Source of the DNA: [Actinomadura] parvosata subsp. kistnae | GTDB lineage: Bacteria; Actinomycetota; Actinomycetes; Streptosporangiales; Streptosporangiaceae | Assembly (NCBI RefSeq): GCF_900323885.1 | Contig: NZ_OOHJ01000015.1 | Span: 558,001 to 622,000 of the forward strand | Length of the DNA stretch: 64,000 bases | Direction: 5' to 3' | Shown here: positions 42,268 to 51,830 of the stretch, one piece after another | Layout of the letters: every line of letters begins with the position of its first letter | How positions within the stretch are numbered: position 1 is the first letter of the stretch | Translations under genes and position numbers: made by a program | Notes under the pieces: generated by a model | Told to the model about the DNA's origin: nothing | Seen by the model: only the letters and a program-made list of their open reading frames with translations | Database searches by the model: none

Positions 42268-45012
42268 TTACTTCTTCGGGGGCACCACGTGAACGATCGC
42301 GCCCAGGTTGCCGGGGAGCGGGCTCACGAGCTTGAACTGCACGCCCAGCGCCTTGCCCTCGTCGCCGGGGTTGCCGGTGCCGAGGACGGAGCCGGCGGCC
42401 ACCTGGCCGTACAGCTCGGTGGCGGGGGTGCCGTCCTGGTGCACCACGCGGGTGGTGTAGGTCTGGTCGCCCTTGGACGGGACGACCACGGAGGCGTCGG
42501 CGTCGCGGAAGTACAGCCCGCCGTCGATCACCTCGAGGCCCGGGTACCAGGTCTTGGCGTCGGTGAAGGTGGAGACGCCCTTCTGCGCGGGCAGGTCCGT
42601 GCAGTACGCGCTGAACGGCTCGTCCGGCGCCTCCAGGCACTCCTTGAACGGGTACGTCTTGCCGAACCCGAACGCGGCGTTGGAGGACTGCACCCGGCCC
42701 TGGAGGTTCTTCTGCAGCGTCGGGTCCTTCTCCGCGGCCACACCGGTCCTGCGCAGCGGGTCGAAGTGGGAGTCGACGACGAGCAGGCTGCCCTTGGAGC
42801 CGAGGCTCGGCGGCTGCCTGAGGCTGTCGCCGAGGTTGTTGTTGATGTACGTCGAGTCGCGGTACCAGACGAGCAGACCGGGCGCGTTGTACTTGATCTT
42901 CTGCACCTTCCACGCCCCGTCACGGGAGTAGTCGGTGTCGTAGGTGTACTGCAGGCCCTTGTCGAAGCCGTCGAAGTTGCGCCACTCGGCGAGGTAGAAG
43001 CGCTGGATCTCGCGCTCGCCGTTGTTGCGCGTCCAGCCGGTGCCGCTGGTGTTGGTGAACGTGCCGTGCAGCGGCTTCCAGCCGGTGTCGCTCTCGACGT
43101 CGTCGCTCCACACGGCGGTGCCGCCGTTGGTGAGCTGGAAGTCGTCCACGTGCCAGCCGCGCGCCTGGAAGGCGGCGTCGGTGTTGTAGGTGAGCCGCAG
43201 CTTGATGGTCTGCCCGGCGAACGGCGTCAGGTTCACGTAGTCGTGCCGCCAGGCGCCGCCGGTGTCACCGGTGAGTCCGTACTTCTTGTTGCCGAAGGTC
43301 TTGAGGTTCTTGTACGGGTCCGGGTAGTCGTCCGGCGTGCTGACCTCGTTGCCGGCCTCGTCGTAGACCTTCTGCTGGGTCCACGTCTGGCCGCCGTCGG
43401 TGGAGACCTCGACGAAGCCGAAGTCCCAGTCCTGCTCGATCTCGTAGTTGTTCCACATCCACAGCTTGAGATCGGTGCCGGCGGGGACGGGCAGGTCGCG
43501 CTGCAGGCTGAGGTTGGCCCAGTCCTGGTCGAGGCCGCTCCACCAGGCGTTGGAGCCGCTGTGCACGTCGATCATCTTGAGCGGCGTGGAGGCCAGGTTC
43601 ACCCGGACGCCGTCCTGGGTGAGCTTGGGCGTGCGCGACGCCTGGCCGACGGTGACGAGCTTGGCGGCGTCACCGGGGTTGAACGTCTTCGGGTTCGCCC
43701 AGCCGAGCACCCACTTGTCCCACAGGCCCATGTGGCTCGGCATCGACTGGAAGATCGGGCCGGAGTGGGAGCCGCTGGACATCAGGTCCCAGAAGTCCAC
43801 GGCGGAGCTGTACTGGCCGGAGGTGTCGTACAGGTCGGGCAGGCCGAGGTCGTGGCCGTACTCGTGGGCGAAGACGCCGACGCCGGAGTCCTCGGGCTGC
43901 ACGATGTAGTTGGAGATCTTGATGTTGGTGCCGGGCACCTTGTAGCCGCCGGCGACGGCGCTGGAGTGGGCCCAGATCGCGTACGTGCCCTGGGCGCCGC
44001 CGTCGGAGGACTTGTCCTTGCCGGCGTGCACGAGCACGAGGTGGTCGATCACGCCGTCGGGCTCGGCGAAGTTGCCGTCACCGTCGGCGTCGGAGATGTC
44101 CTCGACGTCGTAGTCCGCCCACGGGAAGTCGGGCTGGGCCTGGGCCAGGGCGTTGACGGTGTCGATGGGCAGCTGCTGGGCGCCGATCGGGTTGTCCGGG
44201 TGGCCGGACATGTCCTGGGGCGGGTTGCCGCAGGCGGCGGCGCCGTACCAGGCCTCGGAGTGCGGCACCTTGATCCAGCCGACGGCGGAGCCGGTGACGG
44301 AGTAGGCGCCCTTCGACATCTCCTCGTACATCTTCTTCATGGTGTAGCCGGAGATGTCGATGCCGGGCTTGCCGTCGCGCGGGTCCTTCAGGTCGAGGCG
44401 GACGCGCTCGGTGATGCCCTTGTCGGTGTAGAGCATCTTGTTGAAGTGCTCGGTGCTGAAGTCCTTGACCCAGAAGGAGTTGTTGTCCTTGTGCGGCAGC
44501 GTGGCCGGGTCGGGGATCTGGTTGTGCAGCGGGCCGTTCATGAGCGTGCCGGGCGGCTCGACGACGCAGTCGTCGGCGGCGCCCTGGGTGCTGCGCAGGC
44601 GGTTGAAGCCGGAGAAGTCGTCGTTGGCCTGCTCGTTGAACTCGACGAGGACCGTCAGGAGCTTGGCCGTGCGGGTCTGCTTGGTGTTCTTGAAGATCCA
44701 TTCAGCGGGGTTGCGCCCGGTCCTGATGGCCTGCTCCTCGCGGGCGGCGAGGATGCGGCCGGTCGCCGGGTTGCCGCTGTTGAACTTCCGGTCGAACTTC
44801 TGGGCGGGGGTGAGTGAGCGCGAGCGCGCGTCCTCGACCTTGGGCTCCTTCGTCTCGTGGGGGACGGCCGGAGGAGCGTAGTTGATGTAGTAGTCCGCCG
44901 CCGTGGGCTGGTAGTTCGCGACGGAGGTCGCGGCCGCCGGGGGCGTGGACAGGGCGGCGCCAAGGAGGGCGACCGCCGGGATCGTTGCTAACAGGCGCTT
45001 AGTACGAGGCAC
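42268..45012 (-). CDS. secreted M6 metallopeptidase (immune inhibitor A-like)
   Basis: The 914-residue precursor starts at GTG 45012 with GAGAGG seven bases upstream and a signal peptide ending near PPAAATS. A prodomain region follows, then the peptidase domain with zinc site HEYGHDLGLPD near residue 382 and DFWDLMSSG downstream. The C-terminal half has beta-rich MAM-like modules (WHVDDFQLTNGG). It is exported and degrades protein outside the cell. TTGACG about 75 bases upstream could be a -35. It is monocistronic and flanked by unrelated genes. Confidence 0.9.
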   Translation of the reverse strand: MPRTKRLLATIPAVALLGAALSTPPAAATSVANYQPTAADYYINYAPPAVPHETKEPKVEDARSRSLTPAQKFDRKFNSGNPATGRILAAREEQAIRTGRNPAEWIFKNTKQTRTAKLLTVLVEFNEQANDDFSGFNRLRSTQGAADDCVVEPPGTLMNGPLHNQIPDPATLPHKDNNSFWVKDFSTEHFNKMLYTDKGITERVRLDLKDPRDGKPGIDISGYTMKKMYEEMSKGAYSVTGSAVGWIKVPHSEAWYGAAACGNPPQDMSGHPDNPIGAQQLPIDTVNALAQAQPDFPWADYDVEDISDADGDGNFAEPDGVIDHLVLVHAGKDKSSDGGAQGTYAIWAHSSAVAGGYKVPGTNIKISNYIVQPEDSGVGVFAHEYGHDLGLPDLYDTSGQYSSAVDFWDLMSSGSHSGPIFQSMPSHMGLWDKWVLGWANPKTFNPGDAAKLVTVGQASRTPKLTQDGVRVNLASTPLKMIDVHSGSNAWWSGLDQDWANLSLQRDLPVPAGTDLKLWMWNNYEIEQDWDFGFVEVSTDGGQTWTQQKVYDEAGNEVSTPDDYPDPYKNLKTFGNKKYGLTGDTGGAWRHDYVNLTPFAGQTIKLRLTYNTDAAFQARGWHVDDFQLTNGGTAVWSDDVESDTGWKPLHGTFTNTSGTGWTRNNGEREIQRFYLAEWRNFDGFDKGLQYTYDTDYSRDGAWKVQKIKYNAPGLLVWYRDSTYINNNLGDSLRQPPSLGSKGSLLVVDSHFDPLRRTGVAAEKDPTLQKNLQGRVQSSNAAFGFGKTYPFKECLEAPDEPFSAYCTDLPAQKGVSTFTDAKTWYPGLEVIDGGLYFRDADASVVVPSKGDQTYTTRVVHQDGTPATELYGQVAAGSVLGTGNPGDEGKALGVQFKLVSPLPGNLGAIVHVVPPKK

Positions 45013-45134
45013 CAGGAACCCTCTCTGCCCGGGGTCGCCGGGCGCATGGCCATAGGGTGTGCAATGCCGGACGCTAAGGGGTACGTCAACCGAACGTAAA
45101 GTACGTTGTTGAAACGTGATCAAACTACGACATT

Positions 45135-45524
45135 TCAGAACATCAGCATCACGGCAATGACCCCGCCCGCAATAGCCCCGCCGTAACAAAACAGTGCTAT
45201 CACCAGGTCGAACCGGGCCAGACCGAGCAGCTCCTCACTGGTGTGCCGGATCCGGTGCGCGGCGTGGAAGAGACACAGCACGACCACCACGACGAGCGCG
45301 AGCCGTACGAGCACGTTGCCCAGCAGCCCGCGCAGGTGCCCGGCGGTGGGCCAGTCCACGACCCCGAGCGGCATGAGCACCCCGAACAGCAGCACCAGCA
45401 CCGGCAGCACGAGCGCCGCCACCACTCCCCCGCCGCTGAACAGCAGCCACAGGTACGGCTCCGGCGTGCGCCGCACCGCGACCCCCTCGGCACGCCTCAT
45501 CCGAACCCCCTCAGCACGCCTCAT
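45135..45524 (-). CDS. frdD: fumarate reductase subunit D
   Basis: The 129-residue membrane anchor has three helices. EPYLWLLFSGGGVVAALVLP followed by LLFGVLMPLG resembles FrdD of the E. coli type, and FHAAHRIRHTSEEL matches its second-loop histidines. It binds quinone with FrdC. The ATG at 45524 overlaps the FrdC stop (ATGA). Its first 16 codons contain a perfect-length duplication of 24 bp (MRRAEGVR / MRRAEGVA), so a second in-frame ATG exists at 45500. Confidence 0.85.
   Translation of the reverse strand: MRRAEGVRMRRAEGVAVRRTPEPYLWLLFSGGGVVAALVLPVLVLLFGVLMPLGVVDWPTAGHLRGLLGNVLVRLALVVVVVLCLFHAAHRIRHTSEELLGLARFDLVIALFCYGGAIAGGVIAVMLMF
45477..45524 (-). repeat. 24-bp tandem duplication at the frdD start
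   Basis: Two adjacent 24-bp units each read ATGAGGCGTGC-GAGGGGGT on the minus strand, differing at a few bases. Each begins with an ATG, so translation could start in either copy. Only the first lies in the overlap with frdC. Confidence 0.85.
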
Positions 45525-45925
45525 CGGAACCCCCGGAGCACGAAGAACGCGATGACCGCCGAGACGACCAGCCACAGCGAGTGGTTGCCGCCCTGGATCA
45601 TCCACGCGGGCAGCCGGTAGCCGTCCAGGCGCACGACCGTGGCCTTCGGCGCGAGGTTCAGGAACGTGACCGAGTGGAACGCGGTCGCCGCCAGCGCCAC
45701 CACGTTGATCGCGATCATCCAGGGCCGCCCGGCCAGCGCCACGAACTCCGGCAGCCCGCCGCTCAGCACCGCGCTGACCAGCATCAGCAGGAACGCCACC
45801 GACCAGGCCACGAAGACGCTGGTCAGCTCGCGCAGCACGAAGACCGTGTAGCTGCGGGTGCGGGCGAACCAGAGGCGGTCCCGCCGCGGCCGGTAGGCGG
45901 CGCCCGCGGGCACCTCGGTCTTCAT
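45521..45925 (-). CDS. frdC: fumarate reductase subunit C
   Basis: The 134-residue membrane anchor has three helices. RSYTVFVLRELTSVFVAWSV, FHSVTFLNLAPKATVVRLDG and the last helix near SLWLVVSAVIAFFVL match FrdC, including the LAPKA signature after the second helix. No haem-binding His pair typical of SdhC is seen, so the complex is of the haem-free quinol:fumarate reductase kind. ATG 45925 overlaps the FrdB stop. Confidence 0.88.
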   Translation of the reverse strand: MKTEVPAGAAYRPRRDRLWFARTRSYTVFVLRELTSVFVAWSVAFLLMLVSAVLSGGLPEFVALAGRPWMIAINVVALAATAFHSVTFLNLAPKATVVRLDGYRLPAWMIQGGNHSLWLVVSAVIAFFVLRGFR

Positions 45926-46683
45926 CGCCTGCTCCACGGCAGCACCGAGCGCAGCGCGGCGGTCAGCTTGTAACGCTGGATCGCCTCGGCCGGGTCCACG
46001 TGCTTCGGGCAGACCTTCGTGCACTCGCCGACGAACGTGCACCCCCACACCGCGTCCTCCTGGTTGAGCACGTCGAAGCGGTCGCCCATGTCCCGCGAGT
46101 CGAGGTTGTAGCGCTGGGCCAGCGCGATGGCGGCCGGGCCGAGGAAGTCGGGGTCGAGCACGTAGACCGGGCAGGCCGAGTAACACAGCAGGCAGTTGAT
46201 GCACATGCTGTACTGCTTGTACGCCTCCAGCTGCTCGGGCGTCTGGGCGTACTCGGCGGTCAGCGGCAGGTCCTCGCCCTCCCTGATCAGCCAGGGCCGC
46301 ACCGACGACAGCTTGGCCAGGAACCCGTCGATGTCCACCACCAGGTCCCTGATGATCGGGAACCCCTTCAGCGGCTCGACCCTGACCGGCCCGTCGCCGT
46401 ACTCGCTGAGGAAGGTGCCGCAGGTCAGCCGGGCCTCGCCGTTGACCGTCATGCCGCACGAGCCGCACACGCCCATCCGGCACGACCAGCGGTAGGACAG
46501 GCTGCCGTCGAGCTGGTCCTTGATGTGGTTGAGGCCGTCCAGCACGGCCCAGTCGCTCATGAGCGGCACGTCGTAGCCCTGGAAGACCGGCTCGGCGTCC
46601 TGCCCGGGCCGGTACCTCGCCACTTCCATCCGGATCGTCCGGGTGCCCGCCGCCTGCCGTACCGCTTGCGTCGTGTCAGTCAC
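45922..46683 (-). CDS. frdB: fumarate reductase iron-sulfur subunit
   Basis: The 253-residue protein carries three clusters: CRMGVCGSCGMTVNGEARLTC-type ligands near residue 67 for [2Fe-2S], CINCLLCYSACP near 161 for [4Fe-4S], and CTFVGECTKVCPKH near 213 completing the [3Fe-4S] and [4Fe-4S] sets. It carries electrons between the FAD subunit and quinol in the membrane. Its GTG start overlaps the end of frdA by eight bases. Confidence 0.94.
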   Translation of the reverse strand: MTDTTQAVRQAAGTRTIRMEVARYRPGQDAEPVFQGYDVPLMSDWAVLDGLNHIKDQLDGSLSYRWSCRMGVCGSCGMTVNGEARLTCGTFLSEYGDGPVRVEPLKGFPIIRDLVVDIDGFLAKLSSVRPWLIREGEDLPLTAEYAQTPEQLEAYKQYSMCINCLLCYSACPVYVLDPDFLGPAAIALAQRYNLDSRDMGDRFDVLNQEDAVWGCTFVGECTKVCPKHVDPAEAIQRYKLTAALRSVLPWSRR

Positions 46684-48421
46684 GGCCGTAGACCCTTTCT
46701 CCCGGTGGCCAGCGTGTGATCGTCACGGGCAGCAGGCCGACCGACGGCGTGCCGTCGGGGGCGCGGTGCACCAGCGAGTGCGCCAGGAACGCCGCGTCGT
46801 CCCTGGCCGAGAAGTCGGTGCGCTGGTGCGCGCCGCGCGACTCCTCCCTGTTCAGCGCGCAGGCGGCGATCGTCTGCGCGATCTCCAGCATGCTGCGCAG
46901 CTCCAGCAGGTTGATCAGCTCCGTGTTGAACGCGGTGCTGCTGTCCTCCATGCGGGCCTCCTCGGCCCGCTCGCGCAGCTCCGCGAGCGTGTCCACGGCC
47001 TTGGCCAGCACGTCGCCCGTGCGGTAGATGCCGGCCGCCCCTTCGAGGGTGTGCTGCATCCGCTCGCGCAGGTCGGCGATCCGCTCGCCGCGCCCGTTCC
47101 GGGGCCGGCCGCCCTCGCGCGCGCGTTCCAGCCGCCGCCGCTCGTCCTCGCCCTGGCTCCGTACGGCCGGCGGCTCGGCCTCGCGGTGCTCCTTGGCGAA
47201 CGCGGCCGCCGCGATGCCCGCCCGGCGGCCGAAGACGAGGATCTCCGGCAGCGAGTTGGAGCCCAGCCGGTTGGCGCCGTTGATGCTCACGCAGGCCGTC
47301 TCCCCGGCCGCGTACAGGCCCGCGATGGGGGTGGCGCCGTGGAGGTCGGTGTGGACGCCGCCCATCATGTAGTGCACGACCGGGCGGACCGGGATGAGGT
47401 CGGTGGCCGGGTCGAGGTTCTGGTAGCTGCGGCACAGCTCGCGCACGAACGGGATGCGGGCGTCGATCTTCGCCTCGCCGAGGTGGCGCAGGTCGAGGTA
47501 GACCACCGGCCCGTACGGGGTGTCCACGGTGCGGCCCTGCCGCTGCTCGTGCACGAACGCCTGCGAGAGCCGGTCGCGCGGCCCCAGCTCCATGCTGCGC
47601 AGCCTCGGGGTGGGCGTCGGCTTGCCCAGGTCGTAGTCCTGGAGGTAGCGGTAGCCGTCCTTGTTGATCAGCCAGCCGCCCTCCGCCCTGGCCGCCTCGG
47701 TGATGAGGATGCCCGTGAACGGCAGGCCGGTCGGGTGGTACTGGACGAACTCCATGTCCTTGAGCGGCGCGCCCTCCCGGTAGGCCAGCGCCATGCCGTC
47801 GCCGGTCTTGACGGCGGCGTTCGTGGTGAAGGGGAAGACCCGGCCGCAGCCGCCGGTGGCCAGGATGACGGTCCTGGCGGGGATGGTCTCGATGCGGCCG
47901 GTCCTGATCTCGGTGGCGACGACGCCGTGGACGCGGCCGTCGTCGACGAGGAGCTTGGTGACGTACCACTCGTCGTACCTGATGATGTCCTGATATTTCA
48001 AGGTGGTCTGGAAGAGCGTGTGCAGCAGGTGGAAGCCGGTCTTGTCGGCCGCGTACCAGGTGCGCATCTTCTTCATGCCGCCGAACGGCCGCACCGCGAC
48101 CCGCCCGTCGCTCTCGCGGCTCCACGGGCAGCCCCAGTGTTCGAGCTGGATCAGCTCCTTGGGCGCCTCGGCCACGAACGCCTCCACCGCGTCCTGGTCG
48201 CACAGCCAGTCGCCGCCCGAGATCGTGTCGTAGCAGTGCTCGTCGAGCGTGTCCCCAGGGGCGATCACCCCGGCGGCGCCGCCCTCGGCGGAGACGGTGT
48301 GGCTGCGCATCGGATACACCTTCGACACGACCGCCACCTTGAGCGCGGGGTCGGTCTCGGCGACCGCCACGGCGGCCCGCAGCCCGGCTCCGCCTCCTCC
48401 GACGATGAGCACGTCGATCAT
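46676..48421 (-). CDS. frdA: fumarate reductase flavoprotein subunit
   Basis: The 581-residue protein has VLIVGGGGAGLRAAVAVAE at the start. SHTVSAEGG near residue 40 carries the His for covalent FAD. The active-site segments FVQYHPTG and HYMMGGVHTD are present, and ETACVSINGANRLGSNSLPE lies near the C-terminal third. It reduces fumarate or, run backwards, oxidises succinate at the cytoplasmic face. The order A-B-C-D and the anchor type favour fumarate reductase over succinate dehydrogenase. A small gene starts the operon five bases upstream. Confidence 0.94.
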   Translation of the reverse strand: MIDVLIVGGGGAGLRAAVAVAETDPALKVAVVSKVYPMRSHTVSAEGGAAGVIAPGDTLDEHCYDTISGGDWLCDQDAVEAFVAEAPKELIQLEHWGCPWSRESDGRVAVRPFGGMKKMRTWYAADKTGFHLLHTLFQTTLKYQDIIRYDEWYVTKLLVDDGRVHGVVATEIRTGRIETIPARTVILATGGCGRVFPFTTNAAVKTGDGMALAYREGAPLKDMEFVQYHPTGLPFTGILITEAARAEGGWLINKDGYRYLQDYDLGKPTPTPRLRSMELGPRDRLSQAFVHEQRQGRTVDTPYGPVVYLDLRHLGEAKIDARIPFVRELCRSYQNLDPATDLIPVRPVVHYMMGGVHTDLHGATPIAGLYAAGETACVSINGANRLGSNSLPEILVFGRRAGIAAAAFAKEHREAEPPAVRSQGEDERRRLERAREGGRPRNGRGERIADLRERMQHTLEGAAGIYRTGDVLAKAVDTLAELRERAEEARMEDSSTAFNTELINLLELRSMLEIAQTIAACALNREESRGAHQRTDFSARDDAAFLAHSLVHRAPDGTPSVGLLPVTITRWPPGERVYGRD

Positions 48422-48426
48422 CTACG

Positions 48427-48660
48427 TCACTTCCCGAGGTCCGGCCGGATCGGGTCCTTCACCCGCTTGCCGTCGTGGCGGATGGCGGACAGGTGGATGC
48501 TGCCGTCGTGGTACTCGTGCCTGATGCGGCGGCAGCCGCAGTCGAAGAGCTGGTCGCGGATGACCAGGCCGTAGCCGTCGTCGTCGACGAGGCGATCACC
48601 TCCGGACTGCTTCCCGCAGGGGGCCGTCTCGGGGTCGAAGGGAATCTTCGTGCCTGTCAT
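48427..48660 (-). CDS. 77-residue protein at the head of the frd operon
   Basis: No family recognised. The product has DPETAPCGKQSGGDRLVDDD, then VIRDQLFDCGCRRIRHEYHD and ends in DPIRPDLGK. Three Cys and several His could bind a metal. ATG 48660 has GGGAG eight bases upstream, and its stop is five bases before frdA, so it is probably transcribed with frdABCD and might help assemble or regulate the complex; that is inference. Confidence 0.6.
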   Translation of the reverse strand: MTGTKIPFDPETAPCGKQSGGDRLVDDDGYGLVIRDQLFDCGCRRIRHEYHDGSIHLSAIRHDGKRVKDPIRPDLGK

Positions 48661-48700
48661 CGCCGATCTCCCTAGATAGGCGAAAGGTCATGGAGGAGGG

Positions 48701-50407
48701 TCAGCCGGGGGCGTCCTGGCGCGGCGGCACCTCGGGAGTGCCGCTCTCTTCGGTCTCCGGCGGCTGCTCGTCGGGCTTCTCGTGCGGGTAGTGCAGGTCG
48801 AAGGCCGGGCGTTCGGAGCGGATGGGCGGCATGCGGGTGAAGTTGTGGCGCGGCGGCGGGCAGCTCGTCGCCCATTCGAGGGAGTTGCCGTAGCCCCACG
48901 GGTCGTCGAGCGTGACCTTGGGGGCGTGCCGGGCGGTCTTCCAGACGTTGTAGAGGAACGGCAGCGTCGAGGCGCCCAGCAGGAACGCCCCGACCGAGGA
49001 GATCTCGTTCAGCGTGGTGAAGCCGTCGGCCGCGCCGTAGTCGGCGTAACGCCTGGGCATGCCGAGCTGGCCGAGCACGTGCTGGATGAGGAACGTGGTG
49101 TGGAAGCCGATGAACAGCGTCCAGAAGTGGATCTTGCCGAGCCGGTCGTCGAGCAGCCGGCCGGTCATCTTCGGCCACCAGAAGTAGAAGCCCGAGAACA
49201 TGGCGAACACGACGGTGCCGAACACCACGTAGTGGAAGTGCGCGACGACGAAGTACGTGTCGCTGATGTGGAAGTCGAGCGGCGGCGAGGCCAGGATGAT
49301 CCCGGTCAGCCCGCCCAGCAGGAACGTCACGAGGAAGCCGATCGCGAACAACATCGGCGTCTCGAAGCTCAGATGGCCGCGCCACATCGTGCCGATCCAG
49401 TTGAAGAACTTCACCCCGGTCGGCACCGCGATGAGGAACGTCATGAACGAGAAGAACGGCAGCAGCACCTGCCCGGTGGGGAACATGTGGTGCGCCCACA
49501 CCGTCATCGACAGCCCGGCGATCGCGATCGTGGCCCCGACCAGGCTCCCGTAGCCGAAGATCGGCTTGCGGCTGAAGACCGGGATGACCTCGGTGATGAT
49601 GCCGAAGAACGGCAGCGCGATGATGTAGACCTCGGGATGGCCGAAGAACCAGAACAGGTGCTGCCAGAGGATCGGCCCGCCGTTGTCGGACAGGAAGACC
49701 TGCGTGCCCAGCTTGCGGTCGGACTCCAGCACCAGCAGCGCCGCCGCCAGCACGGGGAAGGCCATCAGCACGAGCATGCTGGTCAGCAGCACGTTCCAGG
49801 TGAACATCGGCATGCGGAACATCGTCATGCCGGGCGCCCGCATGCCGATGATCGTGGTCACGAAGTTGACCGCGCCGAGGATCGTGCCGAGGCCCGACAT
49901 CGCCAGGCCCATGATCCACAGGTCCGCGCCGACCTGCGGCGTGTGCACCGCCGACGACAGCGGCGTGTAGGCGAACCAGCCGAAGTCGGCCGCGCCGCCC
50001 GGCGTGAAGAAACCCGCGACCACCATCAGCCCGCCGAACAGGAACAGCCAGTACGCCACCGCGTTCAGCCGGGGGAAGGCCACGTCGGGGGCGCCGATCT
50101 GCAGCGGCATGACCACGTTCGCGAACCCCGCGAACAGCGGGGTGGCGAACAGCAGCAGCATCACCGTGCCGTGGATGGTGAAGAGCTGGTTGTACTGCTG
50201 CTGGCTGACGATCTGCATGCCGGGCGCGGCCAGCTCGGCCCGGATGAACATGGCCATGACGCCCGCGACGAGGAAGAAGGCGAACGAGGTGATCAGGTAG
50301 AGGTACCCGATGACCTTGTGATCGGTCGTCGACAGCCAGGATGCGATGATCGTCCCGGTGCGACGGCGCCTGACCTGCTCGATCGAGGTCTCTCGAACGG
50401 TCGTCAC
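48701..50407 (-). CDS. ctaD: cytochrome c oxidase subunit I (aa3 type)
   Basis: The 568-residue protein has 12 membrane helices. WFFGHPEVYIIALP supplies the CuB His and cross-linked Tyr, TVWAHHMF the other CuB His pair, and VAHFHYV the haem ligands. IHGTVMLLLFATP contains the first haem-a ligand. It is the catalytic core of the terminal oxidase. GTG 50407 has GGAGG eight bases upstream. No subunit II or III gene is adjacent, so it is an isolated copy, and the main oxidase cluster may lie elsewhere. Confidence 0.95.
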   Translation of the reverse strand: MTTVRETSIEQVRRRRTGTIIASWLSTTDHKVIGYLYLITSFAFFLVAGVMAMFIRAELAAPGMQIVSQQQYNQLFTIHGTVMLLLFATPLFAGFANVVMPLQIGAPDVAFPRLNAVAYWLFLFGGLMVVAGFFTPGGAADFGWFAYTPLSSAVHTPQVGADLWIMGLAMSGLGTILGAVNFVTTIIGMRAPGMTMFRMPMFTWNVLLTSMLVLMAFPVLAAALLVLESDRKLGTQVFLSDNGGPILWQHLFWFFGHPEVYIIALPFFGIITEVIPVFSRKPIFGYGSLVGATIAIAGLSMTVWAHHMFPTGQVLLPFFSFMTFLIAVPTGVKFFNWIGTMWRGHLSFETPMLFAIGFLVTFLLGGLTGIILASPPLDFHISDTYFVVAHFHYVVFGTVVFAMFSGFYFWWPKMTGRLLDDRLGKIHFWTLFIGFHTTFLIQHVLGQLGMPRRYADYGAADGFTTLNEISSVGAFLLGASTLPFLYNVWKTARHAPKVTLDDPWGYGNSLEWATSCPPPRHNFTRMPPIRSERPAFDLHYPHEKPDEQPPETEESGTPEVPPRQDAPG

Positions 50408-50616
50408 GGCTGCTCCCTCCGACGCGGAGTTGTGCCTGCCCCGATCTACCCATTCCACGCCAACGATCGCCGCTCGGCTAGGCGTTCTTTGTGATTGGCT
50501 CCCGAAAGCTTTGATCCGCGCCCCGTCTCCATGGCTGTCCACATGGCGGATACCGTCCGGCCGGGCCGGTGACATCTTCTATCCTTCGAAGGTCAACAGA
50601 ATCGGAGGAGATGCTC

Positions 50617-51822
50617 GTGACCGCCCAGCGTGACTACGCCGACCTCGTCCAGCGAGGGCTCTCGCTCGACCTCACCAGGGGCAAGCCGTCGCCGCGCCAG
50701 CTCGACCTCTCCAACGATCTGCTCAAACTGCCCACGTCCTACCAGGCGGCCGACGGCACCGACGGCCGCAACTACGGCAACCTCCAGGGCCTGGCGGAGC
50801 TGCGCGAGCTGTTCGCGCCGCTGGTGCAGGTGCCGGCGGAGCAGCTCGTCGTCGGCGGCAACTCCAGCCTGGCGCTGATGCACGACACCGTGGTGCACGC
50901 GCTGCTCACGCCGGTGCCCGGCGCCGCCCGCCGGTGGGTCGAGGAGCCGGAGATCACGTTCCTGTGCCCGGTGCCCGGCTACGACCGGCACTTCACGATC
51001 TGCGAGCGGTTCGGCATCAAGATGGTGCCCGTGCCGATGACCGCCGAGGGCCCCGACATGGACGTCGTCGAGCGCCTGGTCGCCGCCGACGCGAGCGTCA
51101 AGGGCATGTGGTGCGTGCCGAAGTACAGCAACCCGTCCGGCATCACCTACAGCGACGAGACCGTGCGCAGGCTGGCCGCCATGCGGACGGCCGCGCCCGA
51201 CTTCCGGATCTTCTGGGACAACGCGTACGCGGTGCACCACCTCACCGACACCCCCGACGAGCTGGCCGACCTGCTGGCCCTGGCCGCCGAGCACGGCAAC
51301 GCCGACCGGGTGTTCGTCTACGCCTCCACCTCGAAGGTGACGCTGGCCGGCTCCGGCGTCTCGTTCTTCGGCGGCTCCCCGGCGAACGTGAAGTGGTTCC
51401 TGCACAACACCTCGAAGCAGTCGATCGGCCCCGACAAGATCAACCAGCTCCGCCACGTCGAGTTCCTGCGTGACGGCGCCGGGGTGGCCGCGCACATGCG
51501 CCGGCACGCCGAGCTGATCGGCCCGAAGTTCGAGCTGGTCGACAAGGTGCTGACCGAGCGGCTGGGTGACCTGGCCACCTGGACGAGCCCGCGGGGCGGC
51601 TACTTCATCAGCCTGGAGGTGCCGCACGCCGCCGAGGTGGTGGCCAGGGCCAAGGCGGCCGGCATCGCGCTGACGCCCGCCGGGGCCACGCACCCGTACG
51701 GCAAGGACCCCGACGACCGCGTGATCAGGATCGCGCCGACCTACCCCGGCCTCGACGAGCTGGAGCAGGCCATCAACGGCCTGGCCGTCTGCGTCCGCCT
51801 GGTCGCCGAAGAGCGCGGCTGA
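50617..51822 (+). CDS. aspartate aminotransferase, actinobacterial AspT type
   Basis: The 401-residue fold-type I aminotransferase has LDLTRGKPSPRQLDLSN at the start, RNYGNLQGLAELRELF, FLCPVPGYDRHF and the PLP-lysine region YASTSKVTLAGSGVSFFGG near residue 240. This order matches PF12897, whose mycobacterial member (Rv3722c) is the main aspartate aminotransferase. It would link oxaloacetate and aspartate with glutamate. GTG 50617 has GGAGGAG six bases upstream; the ATG at 50611 is too close to that site. The 209 bases upstream are shared with divergent ctaD and hold no gene. Confidence 0.88.
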   Translation: MTAQRDYADLVQRGLSLDLTRGKPSPRQLDLSNDLLKLPTSYQAADGTDGRNYGNLQGLAELRELFAPLVQVPAEQLVVGGNSSLALMHDTVVHALLTPVPGAARRWVEEPEITFLCPVPGYDRHFTICERFGIKMVPVPMTAEGPDMDVVERLVAADASVKGMWCVPKYSNPSGITYSDETVRRLAAMRTAAPDFRIFWDNAYAVHHLTDTPDELADLLALAAEHGNADRVFVYASTSKVTLAGSGVSFFGGSPANVKWFLHNTSKQSIGPDKINQLRHVEFLRDGAGVAAHMRRHAELIGPKFELVDKVLTERLGDLATWTSPRGGYFISLEVPHAAEVVARAKAAGIALTPAGATHPYGKDPDDRVIRIAPTYPGLDELEQAINGLAVCVRLVAEERG

Positions 51823-51830
51823 ACCCGGCT

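Noticed and set aside
46676..48421. Succinate dehydrogenase rather than fumarate reductase
   Set aside because: The anchors match FrdC (LAPKA) and FrdD by sequence and there are two separate anchors without haem-ligand patterns. Reversibility in the cell remains possible.
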